Positions 15,937 through 25,502 of a stretch of 64,000 nucleotides of DNA are shown piece after piece. The DNA is from Lentisphaerota bacterium (GTDB lineage: Bacteria; Verrucomicrobiota; Lentisphaeria; Victivallales; Victivallaceae). The stretch spans positions 101,349-165,348 of the forward strand of contig SUVV01000004.1 of NCBI GenBank assembly GCA_015061805.1, in the 5' to 3' direction. How positions within the stretch are numbered: the first letter of the stretch is position 1; each line of letters opens with the position of its first letter. A model generated the notes under the pieces. It made no database searches and was not told the DNA's origin. It worked only from the letters and a program-made list of their open reading frames with translations. A program made the position numbers and the translations under genes.

Positions 15937-18204
15937 TTACTGATTGCGCGGGAACTCCGGCAAGCCGTTATCGTTGGCGCGGGCGTTGCGCGCGTGCTTG
16001 GCGGTACCGTCAGCCTTGATGATCCGGCAGGTCATGAAGACCATCAGATTGGTCTTTTCCGAGGTGGTGTATTTGGACTGGAAAAGCCGTCCGATAACCG
16101 GGATATCGCCGAGAATCGGAATCTTGTCATTCACACTCTTGTTCAAATCGGAAACCACACCGCCGATGAAAACCGTTTCACCGTCACGAACCGTAACTTC
16201 GGTCTTGATCGAACGGTTGGTGAACACCGGCTTTTTGGTATATTCGGCATCATCGCTGCTTTCGCTGCCGGAAGTGGTGCTGGCACGACCGTCATAGATC
16301 AACCATTCCTTAAACTGCTTGATCGGAATATTGATGGGCACTTTGATACGGTCGCCGATGACCTCCGGCTGAACCTCAAACTTGATACCGAGGAATTCCG
16401 GGTCATCGAAATTCGGGAACACCGCACCGTCGTAACGGAACATATCGGTTCTTTCGCTGTCGATCGTTTCATAATCATCAGCGTAGGTATGCTCTTCGGA
16501 CATATTGATCTCAGCCATGTGACCGGACAAGGTGGTCACGCGCGGCGCATAGAGGATGCTGGAGTTATCAGCCCAATCCAACGCGTAGAGAGCGACATTG
16601 AGATTGTTTTTGGAATCGCTCCAGTTGAAATAATAGTTGGCATCAGCGGTTCCACCGACTTCCGAAGCACCGCTGAAACGGGTACCGCCGCTTTCCTTGC
16701 TGTAATGGTAGTGACGCAGCAGCTGATTGTTGGCATTGGAAGAGAAATCGAGACTCTTATCACCGTTTCCGGTGCGGCTGTACTGCCAGTTGAAAGCGAG
16801 TTCATCAAGGTCATTCTGGTTGACTTCAAGGAACTTGAACATGATCTGAACCATATCCGGTTCATCATTGCTGAGTTCTTCGAGGACAACTTTGATCTTT
16901 TCCAGCATATCCGGGGTGTGTCTGGCAACAACGTAGTTACCCAGAACTTTTGCCGAAGTACCGAGATTTTCATCCAGCGGGATACCGTTGGCTTTGAGAG
17001 TTTCGGTCAGGTTTTTGCTGATGTGAGCAGGCAAAGTGATATCGATGATCTCAACTTTGATCTTTTCCAGCGGGATACCGGCGGCCGCGACAAAGACGGC
17101 ATTGCGGTCGATACGGTAGGTCAGGAAGTGCTGATTATTCTGCAGATCTTCCAGAATTTCGTAAACGCTGGCATCGCGTTTCATGTACTCTTCAATGCGG
17201 CGGGCATTCTGGGAATCTTCGGCATTGGCATGATCTTTGATCACGAAGTTGATACCGGTACGTCCGGCGGAGTGACGGCGGCAGCTGTTGCTCAAAGTTT
17301 CCATCACTTCAGCGAAGGTCTGATCGACAAAACTGATCTGGGGGATACGCACCGATTTGAGCCGTTTTTCAATGGCGCTTTCCTGAACCTTGGCAACCGG
17401 ACCATCCAACTGGTTCTGCAGTTCAGTGCTGTTTTCGACCGAGACCACCGGGATCGCACCTGCCCATTTGTTGGTTCCGATCATGTGAGACTTGGTGGCG
17501 TTGGCACGCAGTTTTGCGGCATCCTGAATATAGGTGTTGACCGACAGCAGATTGTGCATGGCGACATCGTTGTAGGGATCGATCAGAAGGACCTCTTCAA
17601 AAGCGCGCTTGGCTTTGACGTACTCCTGACGGCGGGCGAGACTGCGGCCCTGTTCGATAAGCAATTCCACCTTCTGATTGTTCGCTTCCAGACTGGGAAC
17701 GAGATTTCCGATGGACCGGCCTTCGCGGGTAACGGCAGCAGTACGGCGCTTTTCATAAAAAGCGATTTTCGCTTCCAGTTCAGCCTTCTTTTCCGGGCAG
17801 AATTCGAGCGCCTCTTTGCAGAGTTTGATCGCCTGTTCAAAGTCGCCGATGGTCACGGAGTCATCCGCTTTGCGCATGGCTTCGACAGCCTTCTGGAAGT
17901 AGCAATATTCGATACGTTTTTTACAGAAATCATAACGGTTCTTAAAAGTTTCACCGGGATACTTCTGCAAATTTCCGGCGACGCGGTTGTATATCGCGAT
18001 CGCTTCGTCATATTTTCCGGCGAGAACCATTTTGTTGGCTTCGCCGACCTCTTTGTCGCTGTCTTTGAGAATTTCCTGACGTCCGACATTGACCAGACGC
18101 ACAGTCAAATCAGGACTGGCACCGCTGACGGCAGTTTCCGCGGCGATGACCGACATGCCCAGCATGATACCGGGAACGAGAAAAGTAATCTTGTTTTTCA
18201 TCAT
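15937..18204 (-). CDS. Secretin (type II/III/IV pilus outer-membrane channel), second copy
   Basis: 755 residues from the ATG at 18204 (GGAGGA 7-8 bases upstream). A signal peptide (MMKNKITFLVPGIMLGMSVIAAE) is followed by TPR-like helices (about 40-240), N-domains with IPQISFVDQTFAEVMETLS (about 290) and ITLPAHISKNLT (about 380), and the secretin domain. Its C-terminal signature is present: TVRDGETVFIGGVVSDLNK, KIPILGDIPVIGRLFQS and TNLMVFMTCRI (about 670-735). It forms an oligomeric outer-membrane pore. Located 20 bp after another secretin; the pair is only modestly similar, so this is not a recent duplication. Equivalent by position to the Amuc_1098 region of Akkermansia. Confidence 0.92.
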   Translation of the reverse strand: MMKNKITFLVPGIMLGMSVIAAETAVSGASPDLTVRLVNVGRQEILKDSDKEVGEANKMVLAGKYDEAIAIYNRVAGNLQKYPGETFKNRYDFCKKRIEYCYFQKAVEAMRKADDSVTIGDFEQAIKLCKEALEFCPEKKAELEAKIAFYEKRRTAAVTREGRSIGNLVPSLEANNQKVELLIEQGRSLARRQEYVKAKRAFEEVLLIDPYNDVAMHNLLSVNTYIQDAAKLRANATKSHMIGTNKWAGAIPVVSVENSTELQNQLDGPVAKVQESAIEKRLKSVRIPQISFVDQTFAEVMETLSNSCRRHSAGRTGINFVIKDHANAEDSQNARRIEEYMKRDASVYEILEDLQNNQHFLTYRIDRNAVFVAAAGIPLEKIKVEIIDITLPAHISKNLTETLKANGIPLDENLGTSAKVLGNYVVARHTPDMLEKIKVVLEELSNDEPDMVQIMFKFLEVNQNDLDELAFNWQYSRTGNGDKSLDFSSNANNQLLRHYHYSKESGGTRFSGASEVGGTADANYYFNWSDSKNNLNVALYALDWADNSSILYAPRVTTLSGHMAEINMSEEHTYADDYETIDSERTDMFRYDGAVFPNFDDPEFLGIKFEVQPEVIGDRIKVPINIPIKQFKEWLIYDGRASTTSGSESSDDAEYTKKPVFTNRSIKTEVTVRDGETVFIGGVVSDLNKSVNDKIPILGDIPVIGRLFQSKYTTSEKTNLMVFMTCRIIKADGTAKHARNARANDNGLPEFPRNQ

Positions 18205-18224
18205 TTTCAAATCCTCCGGTATGA

Positions 18225-20804
18225 TTAACGGTTGATATCCGGAATACCGCCGTTATGCACCGTATCTTTGGGCAACCCCTGATCGTTGACCAGACGGGCG
18301 GTGACAAAGATAAGTGTATTTTTGCGGGTTGACATTTCGGACTGGGACTGGAACAGTCTGCCGATCAACGGGATATCTCCCAGAATCGGAATTTTGTCCA
18401 AACGGGTCTGCATGTTACTGTCGGAAAGACCTCCGAGAACCAGAGTTTCGCCGTCTTTGACGTTGACTTCCAATTTCAGTTCACGGTGGGAAATAACCGG
18501 GGCCCAGACTTCAAAACTGCGGCTCTGTTCAGCATCCACAATCCATTTGTTATCGCGCCAAACCCAGATGGTACCATCCACAATGTGCGCGTCTTTACCG
18601 ATGTAACTGGAAATTTTGGGATTGATTGTAAGACCGATGATACCGTTTTTCTTGATGGTCGGAGTCACGGTAAAGACCGTACCGATCTCGGTTTCATCAT
18701 CGAAGTCAGGGTTGGGCGGAGTCCATTCGACCCGCGGACCGGAATCAGTACCGCTGGTGATATCGATTTCCGGCTCTTCCCAGTCGCTGGCGAAGTAGTA
18801 GTTGGTAGTCAGTTTGACCACCGCCTGAGCCTTATTGGCGACCAGGACGCTGGGAGCGGAAATCATTTCACTGCGTTCATTCTGATCAAGCGCAGTGATC
18901 GACAGTGACAAATTGAACTGAATATCCGAACCGAAGGGGGAGTGGGAACCGAAAAGGTTCGGGAAAATATTCAATCCGTTGACTAAAGAACCGGTTTTCT
19001 CAACGAGTGAAGACCCCAACTGGTTGAGAGCATTGCCGAGCATCGCATTGGCACCCTGCGCCAGACTCCACTTCTCATTGCCGAGAATGGTGCTGCCGTC
19101 GCCGTTGCTGGTACCGAGTGACCAGTTGAAACCGAGGTCTTCCATATCGCTTTCGCTGATTTCAATGGTCTTGAGTTCGATCTGAACCATTTCAGAAACC
19201 GTATTGAGTTTACGGATAAAACGATCCATTTGATTGAGGTTTTCCTGAGTATTGAAACAGGTGATCTTACCGTTGCTGTAACTGATGTGGCATCTGGGAT
19301 CGCTGAAATCGATACCGAAATCGCCGAAGAAACGTTTCAAATCTTCGGAGGAGATATTGATCGCAGTGACATCGCCCTTGACCAGAGCGCCATCGCCGCC
19401 GGCGCCATCGCCGCCGGCTTCACCGCCGGCATCACCGCCGGCTTCAGCTTCGGGAGCATTTCCTTTGTCACCGGTGATCATGGCGATCGCTTCCGGAGTG
19501 ACCTGGAAAACTTCACGCTTGACATCATCGCTCAACGCACCGATAACGACACGCTCCGGATATACACGGTAGGGCAGATCGGTCAGGAAGGAGATGTAAT
19601 CAAGGATTTCCCGCAATGAAGCATTGTTGACATTGAGAGTAACAAAGATTTCTTTATCTTTGGGCATCGCAGCGGCAGCAGCGGCGGCGGGATTGGGTTT
19701 ATTGGCGCCCCCTTCTTCATCAAGATTTTCGCCTTCCTGCTGAGCGGCAGTATTCTGCGCAGCTGCTGCAGCAGTGTTTTCGCGGCGGATCGGGGCAATA
19801 TAGTCGATGATGACACCGGAACCTTTTCCGTTATCATCAAAACGCTTACTGGTATTCATCAAATGGGTAACGACGCTGCTGATATTGGTAGCATCATACT
19901 TGACTGAAGGAATGACGATGGCATCAAGCTGAGCCTGGATCTTTTCATCACCGCTGCCGCGGATCTGACCGCTCTCCATGTTGTCGTTACCGGAACTGCG
20001 GTAGAAGGTCGGTTCCACCCACTGCCATGCTTCGCTGGCCATCATGCTGCGGGCATCAGCCTGCGAACGGTGATATCCGGCGGTATAATACTGAGCGTAG
20101 ATCTGAGTGGCAAGATAAGCGGCTTCCTGATTGAACGGATTGATTTTGTAGACATTTTCAATCCGGCGGCGCGCTTCTTCGAACTTGCGGTTTTTCATCA
20201 GCACGCGAGCTTCAGCGATTTCCCTTTCGATATTGATTTCGTCGTCTTTGAGTTTCGGCAAAACGGTATATGCGGAAACTTCGAGCAAACGCTCTTCGCC
20301 TTTCTGACGGCTGCGGGCAACGATACGGAGATTTGCCGCTTTGTCATTGAGCGCCGGACACACGGCGGAAACCTTGGCGGCGATATCTGCGGCATCACCG
20401 TAACGGCCCTCATTGAATGCCTGTCTGGCTTCCTGCAGCTTTTTATTGCCGTAGGTCAGACGGAGCGCATCCAGACGGGTACCGACTTCGTTGAAACGCT
20501 TGCGGGCGATCCAGCTGTCGAGGGAACCGATCTCCAGCTCCAAACCGAGATGAACGTCCTGATAAATCTTGAGTGCGGCTTCGAAGTCTTCGTCCTGTCC
20601 GCCCCTTGCCAACTGATCGGCGCGCAACAACTCTTTGTCCTGTTCAGCATACCGGGTGTTGACCTCGGTACGGTGAGAATTCACCGTTTCGCTGACCGGA
20701 ATTTGCGGCTTATTGGCGTTTGCTGATGCCGCAGGTGCAGCGATGCTCTGGGCGCACATCAGCACCGAACACATCCCCGCGACTGCGATGGTTGGTTTCA
20801 TCAT
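18225..20804 (-). CDS. Secretin (outer-membrane channel), first copy, Amuc_1098-like
   Basis: 859 residues from the ATG at 20804 (AGAAGGGA 8 bases upstream); a GTG six bases earlier is possible. Order: signal peptide (cleavage near AQSIAAPA), a long helical TPR-like part (about 45-260), N-type domains (IPSVKYDATNISSVVTHLM about 290; LNVNNASLREILDYISFL about 385), a Gly/Ala/Glu/Asp low-complexity linker (about 455-480), another N-domain, and the secretin domain with VKDGETLVLGGLSD and KIPILGDIPLIGRLFQS (about 795-830). The low-complexity linker and the Ala-rich stretch near 350-370 are unusual. Expected to be in the outer membrane as part of the pilus-like apparatus. Confidence 0.92.
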   Translation of the reverse strand: MMKPTIAVAGMCSVLMCAQSIAAPAASANANKPQIPVSETVNSHRTEVNTRYAEQDKELLRADQLARGGQDEDFEAALKIYQDVHLGLELEIGSLDSWIARKRFNEVGTRLDALRLTYGNKKLQEARQAFNEGRYGDAADIAAKVSAVCPALNDKAANLRIVARSRQKGEERLLEVSAYTVLPKLKDDEINIEREIAEARVLMKNRKFEEARRRIENVYKINPFNQEAAYLATQIYAQYYTAGYHRSQADARSMMASEAWQWVEPTFYRSSGNDNMESGQIRGSGDEKIQAQLDAIVIPSVKYDATNISSVVTHLMNTSKRFDDNGKGSGVIIDYIAPIRRENTAAAAAQNTAAQQEGENLDEEGGANKPNPAAAAAAAMPKDKEIFVTLNVNNASLREILDYISFLTDLPYRVYPERVVIGALSDDVKREVFQVTPEAIAMITGDKGNAPEAEAGGDAGGEAGGDGAGGDGALVKGDVTAINISSEDLKRFFGDFGIDFSDPRCHISYSNGKITCFNTQENLNQMDRFIRKLNTVSEMVQIELKTIEISESDMEDLGFNWSLGTSNGDGSTILGNEKWSLAQGANAMLGNALNQLGSSLVEKTGSLVNGLNIFPNLFGSHSPFGSDIQFNLSLSITALDQNERSEMISAPSVLVANKAQAVVKLTTNYYFASDWEEPEIDITSGTDSGPRVEWTPPNPDFDDETEIGTVFTVTPTIKKNGIIGLTINPKISSYIGKDAHIVDGTIWVWRDNKWIVDAEQSRSFEVWAPVISHRELKLEVNVKDGETLVLGGLSDSNMQTRLDKIPILGDIPLIGRLFQSQSEMSTRKNTLIFVTARLVNDQGLPKDTVHNGGIPDINR

Positions 20805-20844
20805 TTCCACAATCCCTTCTGATATTTATAAATTATTATTCAAA

Positions 20845-22164
20845 TCACTCTTCATCCGGAGTGTTTCCGGCATTCTCTTTAGTTTCAGAAACAGCATCGG
20901 CGACAGTCACCTTTCCTTCGGGGGTGATTTCAACCGTTTCCAGTTTGGATTCATCCTCGACCACACCGTTGATCTTACCGAGGATCACGTGCTTGGTACG
21001 GACATCCGCAGAAATGACCCGGTACTTTTCGCTGTATTTCCTGGAATAGCGGCTCAAAGAAGTGTTCTGCGCACCGACCAGACGGTTGATTTCAATATCG
21101 GAACCGAGGCGGCGGATGATATTCGCAGACCCCGGACGGCCGGTATCCTGAAAAATCGGACGCAGGTCAGAGGAGTGAACCGTTTCACCGGTCACCATTT
21201 TGATCACGTCAGGTTGATGTTTGCTGTCAGGATCAAGCACCTCTTTGAGAATAACTTCAAATTTACCGACGTTGCTCGCATTGCCGTCATTTTTGCTTTC
21301 AGTTGCAGCAGTTTTGGCAGTGGTGGCATTTTCCACATGGCGGACATCGACAATACGATAAAGACGCTTATCGTTTTCATCGACCTGAATTTCATCGCCC
21401 AGCACAACGAAGTTACTGGTAATACGGACCTTGCCGCGACGGGTACGGGGAAGATTGTACTGAATATCCCACTTGGATTTATCAGAAACGTTGTTGGTGT
21501 TGACCACCTGAAGTTTGATCGGCAATTCAACAGTACGGATATCGACTACCCGCAGACGGTGCCAGAGCGGCGGATGATCGGAGGAGTTGTTGGGAGCCGT
21601 CTTCTGAGCGATCTCATAGCGGTTGCTGAAACCGTCACCATCGATATCGGTGGTGGCATCATCCGGATTCTCCGGATTGAGACCGTATTTTTTCTCATCA
21701 TCGTTGGAAATTCCGTCACCATCAGAATCACCGGCGGTGATGAGCAGAGTCTGCTGATCGGCGGCGGGAGCAGGCAATTCCTTGCCGCATCTTTCATTGG
21801 GGCACTTGCCGCCGAAAGAGGAGAACGGGATGAGAACTTTGCCGGCCCCTTCATTTTCGGAACAATAAGGACATGCGGCGAGTTTTTCCGCTTTGATCAG
21901 ATCGGAAGCGGTTTCAACATGATCGCCCTTGGCGGCGCTTTTCCAAACCATTGCGGATTTCTCCCACATTTCCTTGATCTTGAAATCATCGGATTCCGGA
22001 ACGACACAATTGTGGTCAGCCTGACGGGGCGGCAGTTTCAAGTCTTCAGCTTTGATTTCACTGGTTTCTTCAACTTTCGACAGCACAGAAAGCATCAAGC
22101 CGACGAAAAACACAAACAGCGTCAGCAGAATTACTTTGTCATAATAACGTTTGAGAAAATTCAC
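20845..22164 (-). CDS. Amuc_1099-like inner-membrane pilus-locus protein with zinc-ribbon and TSP3-like repeats
   Basis: 439 residues. One N-terminal TM segment (about 11-29) leads to a periplasmic part. A four-cysteine pair (CPYC about 98, CPNERC about 122) looks like a zinc ribbon, and two Asp-rich loops DSDGDGISNDDEKKYGLNP and DIDGDGFSNRYE (about 146-182) match thrombospondin type-3/calcium-binding repeats. The C-terminal half is beta-rich with no known motif. It sits between the Amuc_1100-like gene and the secretins, where Akkermansia has Amuc_1099. Role is inferred: a linker between the inner-membrane platform and the secretin. Confidence 0.75.
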   Translation of the reverse strand: MNFLKRYYDKVILLTLFVFFVGLMLSVLSKVEETSEIKAEDLKLPPRQADHNCVVPESDDFKIKEMWEKSAMVWKSAAKGDHVETASDLIKAEKLAACPYCSENEGAGKVLIPFSSFGGKCPNERCGKELPAPAADQQTLLITAGDSDGDGISNDDEKKYGLNPENPDDATTDIDGDGFSNRYEIAQKTAPNNSSDHPPLWHRLRVVDIRTVELPIKLQVVNTNNVSDKSKWDIQYNLPRTRRGKVRITSNFVVLGDEIQVDENDKRLYRIVDVRHVENATTAKTAATESKNDGNASNVGKFEVILKEVLDPDSKHQPDVIKMVTGETVHSSDLRPIFQDTGRPGSANIIRRLGSDIEINRLVGAQNTSLSRYSRKYSEKYRVISADVRTKHVILGKINGVVEDESKLETVEITPEGKVTVADAVSETKENAGNTPDEE

Positions 22165-22177
22165 AGTTCATTCCCCT

Positions 22178-23620
22178 TTACTGATTCTGTTCAAGTATAA
22201 TGTAGTCTACATCGATGATTGCACGGAACAATTCTCCGCTGCCGACCAAAACCGCACCGTAACCGGGACGTTCGTGAACCGGAAGTGCCTTGATACGCGC
22301 CTCTTCCTGCGCGCGAAGTTCATCGGGGTCGACCTGCTGTTCTTTTTCGCTTCCGGCAACTTCCACGACCTGACGGCGACGACCGCGACGGCCGCGACGG
22401 CCGCCATAATTTTCATTGTTTTCGTCCTGATTCGCACCCTCTTTTTTATCCAGCTGCATCTGCCCCATCAGGAGACCAGCGCCGTTTTCTTCGGCGTACA
22501 GGGTGACTGCCCGGACGACATAAGGACGACCGTTTTTGTAAGAATTATCAAGATTGGTGCAGAAATCACGGATACTTTTCAAAGTTCCGGAAATTTCCAG
22601 GCTGTAGTGATACAGTTTGTAGGAACCGACCGTTTCGCTGTAGGTGCCGAGTTTGCGGCCCTCTTCCAAAGTTTCGGAGAAGTTGCGCGCCCGGAGATCA
22701 TGGAAAGTCCGGACTCCGGATTTACAGAGAAGCGAAACAAAATCACCCAGCACATCCCAATGGAAAAATATCTCACGGATATCGGCGGGAGCAAAACCTC
22801 CGCTCATATTGAATTCTCCACTGTTGTTGGTACTGCCGTTAAGCATGAAATTTGCAACAGCGGGCATGAATTCAAGTTTACCGGCTTCGGCTTTCTGGAT
22901 CAACGCCGCACGGTAACTTTCCATGTGGCGGATGAATTCCTGCTCATTGGGGATCGCCCGGGGGAAACCCATCGCGGTCAACAGCAGCGCCACGTCATTA
23001 CTCCGTCCGATCGGCTCATGGGTGAGAGTTTTAGCCTTTTCGACGAACTTGGCAAGAGCGGAGTTCCAATTCGGGAACTTTCTCCGGAAAACCATAATGA
23101 AGAAGTTCTGAGTGGAGAGCAACTGGCGCTGATTTTCGTCCCGGCTTCCGGGATTGTTTTCAAACGCTTCCTGAAAAAGCCCGCGGAAATCTTCGACGGA
23201 GAGTTTACGGGTTTTAAGATTGCGGATCTGCTCCTGACTCATCTCATCTTCATTGGCGGGATGAATCCGGAAACGCTCATGCTGCTCGTCAGTCAGCTGC
23301 TTGGCATAGGGCGGCTGCAATTCCTTGATAAACGCTTCGACTGCCGGTTCCAACGGAGAACCGAACGCCTTGCGGAGTTCTTTCGCCGCCTTCTGGAAAA
23401 TAACGATATCGTGTTTAATGCGTCTTTCATTTTCATCTCCGGGAGCAGGTTTGGCTTTGGTAAGTTTTTCAACCTTTTCCCGGGCGGCTTTGGTGTCACC
23501 GATCCGCTGAAGCAAATCGAGCCAGACAATACCTGCGGCAATCAAAAGCGCGGCGGCGAGAACTCCGGAGCCGACCAGGACTGCCACCAGCATGAAATTC
23601 TTTTTGGTAAATTTATTCAC
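22178..23620 (-). CDS. Amuc_1100-like PilO-type pilus-locus protein
   Basis: 480 residues: one N-terminal TM (about 10-33), a coiled-coil stretch (about 35-100, TKAAREKVEKLTKAK), then an alpha/beta part compatible with PilO-like ferredoxin folds, as reported for Amuc_1100. A C-terminal insert of tandem Gly-Arg-Arg units (about 410-422, RRGRRGRRR) and an acidic/Gln stretch is atypical. The gene lies directly before the Amuc_1099-like gene (13 bp) and after PilM-PilN (16 bp). In Akkermansia this protein is surface-accessible and immunologically active; that property cannot be assumed here. Confidence 0.75.
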   Translation of the reverse strand: MNKFTKKNFMLVAVLVGSGVLAAALLIAAGIVWLDLLQRIGDTKAAREKVEKLTKAKPAPGDENERRIKHDIVIFQKAAKELRKAFGSPLEPAVEAFIKELQPPYAKQLTDEQHERFRIHPANEDEMSQEQIRNLKTRKLSVEDFRGLFQEAFENNPGSRDENQRQLLSTQNFFIMVFRRKFPNWNSALAKFVEKAKTLTHEPIGRSNDVALLLTAMGFPRAIPNEQEFIRHMESYRAALIQKAEAGKLEFMPAVANFMLNGSTNNSGEFNMSGGFAPADIREIFFHWDVLGDFVSLLCKSGVRTFHDLRARNFSETLEEGRKLGTYSETVGSYKLYHYSLEISGTLKSIRDFCTNLDNSYKNGRPYVVRAVTLYAEENGAGLLMGQMQLDKKEGANQDENNENYGGRRGRRGRRRQVVEVAGSEKEQQVDPDELRAQEEARIKALPVHERPGYGAVLVGSGELFRAIIDVDYIILEQNQ

Positions 23621-23636
23621 GTTTACTCTCTCCTGC

Positions 23637-25457
23637 TTATTTTCTCAACGGTTCTTTGAGCATCAGGATGATCTCAAAATAGGACAGGTTGTAGTCATTG
23701 GCGTCAATGCTGTCCCGGCGGCGGACGTTTTCAACATCAAAGAAACTGTTATCAGCATCATTTTTGTTGCTCAACCGGTCAATAAAGGTGTAAATCGCCG
23801 CTCCGCGCCCGCTTTCGTCATTGCGGACATAGCCGACCAGACGAACCCGGTTGATATCCTGATTATTGGAGATCATATCCAGAGTCTGACGTTTGTTGGG
23901 ATCATTATTTCCGGTATTGACGAACTCTTCACCGCTGCTTTCACTTTCGCTACCGGTGGATCTCAATTTACGGTCACTTTCATACTCAATGGCGACCAGC
24001 CACATATTCGCCGGCATCTTGGACTGGATTTCAGAAACCATTTTTGCCCATTTGCCGCGGTCTTTGATAATCTGAACAGCTTCATCGTACTGAGTGCGAT
24101 AGTTGTTGAGTTCACCGTTTAACTGCTGAATACGTTTGGTTTCGAGTTCAGCCCTTGCCAGATCTTTGTTAACCTCATCGACCCGGCGTTTTTCAAAGTC
24201 GAGCATGAGGAACAGACCAAACAGCCAGATCAGCAAACTGATGATAAGGGTAACCGCGCTGGCGTAAAGGTAAGGCTTGCGGCTGTTGAGTTCAATCTGA
24301 CGTTTGATCGATTTTGGCAGCAGAGAAATATCCAGCGGACAGTGTCCGAGGTGGCGGATCGCCAATCCGATCAATTCCTGTGACATGGGAGCGGTCGACT
24401 GCAGAAGAGATTTATCGACCTGGCTGCCGATACCGATCAACGGATAAGTATTGAGGTATTCCGCGGGGATACGGAGTTTTTCGTTAAAGAATTCAGTGGT
24501 GTAAAGCATGGTCGAACCGCCGCCGGCAAGCAGCACCCGGCTGGGGGCGGAACCGCCGTGCTGGGCACGCCAGACACTGACGGAACGGCTGATCTCGCCA
24601 TGTAAACGGGTCATGACGTTACGGGTGAGTTTGGAAATCTTCGCCGCGAGTTCAGATTCGGGTTCTTCGTAAGCACCGCCGAGAGCGACGAAACCGTAAC
24701 GGCGTTTGAATTCTTCAGCCTGATCGTTGCTGATAGAGAATTCGCGGGCGATCTGGGCGGTGACGGCATCACCGGCAGTCGGGATGTTACGCATGAAGAC
24801 CCGTCGGTTATCAGCGATCATCAAACTGGTTGAACTGCCGCCGATACTGACCAGCAGAACACATTCATCTTCTTTGATCTGCGCCGCCATTGCAGCATTG
24901 AAAAGAGCAACCGGAGCGACATCAACCGAAAGCACCTGCCGACCGGATTCCTCAATGATTTCAGTGTAGGTAACGACATCTTCGCTTTTCATGGCGATAA
25001 AGAGGGCTTCATTTTCAGCGCGCTTGACCTCGACCTCAACGACCGAACCATCTTCCTGCTCTTCGGGAACCATTTCATTCCATTCATGATAGAGCAACTG
25101 ATATCCCCACTCGATTTCATCGATGGAGTACGGAACCGTCTGGGAGGCTTCGTATTCGATAAGTTTGTCGACCGCCGCCTGGTTACCCAGTATCGACGGA
25201 AGTTTGCTCAAACGCTGGAATGAATTTTGTGCGGAAAGTGAAATCCGCACATTGGTAGCGGTAAAATTGCCTTCTGCCAAAACGGTATTAAAGTAACGGC
25301 GGAACATTTCCCCGTTGCTTTCGCCTTCAAGCGCAACCATTTTACGGAAAGCAAAAGCGGCGAGGACAATTCCCCCGTTTTCCGCATAGCGGAATTCTGC
25401 CATCTTAAGGTTTTCACCGCCGATGTCTATCGCCAGAATCTTGTTTTCTTTTGCCAT
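23637..25457 (-). CDS. pilM: PilM-PilN fusion, pilus inner-membrane assembly protein
   Basis: 606 residues. Residues about 1-385 form an actin-like PilM ATPase domain: LAIDIGGENLKMAEF (about 8-22), VSIGGSSTSLMIADNR (about 204-219) and VLLAGGGSTMLYTTEF (about 310-325). A TM segment follows (about 400-424) and then a PilN-like coiled coil and periplasmic domain (VNKDLARAELETKRIQQLN). In most type IV pilus systems PilM and PilN are separate; the fusion is like Amuc_1101 and GspL. It forms the cytoplasmic/inner-membrane platform for the Amuc_1100-like partner. Confidence 0.88.
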   Translation of the reverse strand: MAKENKILAIDIGGENLKMAEFRYAENGGIVLAAFAFRKMVALEGESNGEMFRRYFNTVLAEGNFTATNVRISLSAQNSFQRLSKLPSILGNQAAVDKLIEYEASQTVPYSIDEIEWGYQLLYHEWNEMVPEEQEDGSVVEVEVKRAENEALFIAMKSEDVVTYTEIIEESGRQVLSVDVAPVALFNAAMAAQIKEDECVLLVSIGGSSTSLMIADNRRVFMRNIPTAGDAVTAQIAREFSISNDQAEEFKRRYGFVALGGAYEEPESELAAKISKLTRNVMTRLHGEISRSVSVWRAQHGGSAPSRVLLAGGGSTMLYTTEFFNEKLRIPAEYLNTYPLIGIGSQVDKSLLQSTAPMSQELIGLAIRHLGHCPLDISLLPKSIKRQIELNSRKPYLYASAVTLIISLLIWLFGLFLMLDFEKRRVDEVNKDLARAELETKRIQQLNGELNNYRTQYDEAVQIIKDRGKWAKMVSEIQSKMPANMWLVAIEYESDRKLRSTGSESESSGEEFVNTGNNDPNKRQTLDMISNNQDINRVRLVGYVRNDESGRGAAIYTFIDRLSNKNDADNSFFDVENVRRRDSIDANDYNLSYFEIILMLKEPLRK

Positions 25458-25502
25458 GATTTAACACCACACTCTTTGTACTGCAACTACCCCGACCGCA
25501 TA

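Noticed and set aside
15994..18228. 744-residue plus-strand open frame
   Set aside because: Antisense of the second secretin, which carries the full C-terminal secretin signature.
20713..22200. 495-residue plus-strand open frame
   Set aside because: Antisense of the Amuc_1099-like gene; composition rich in Phe/Ile/Gly without motifs.
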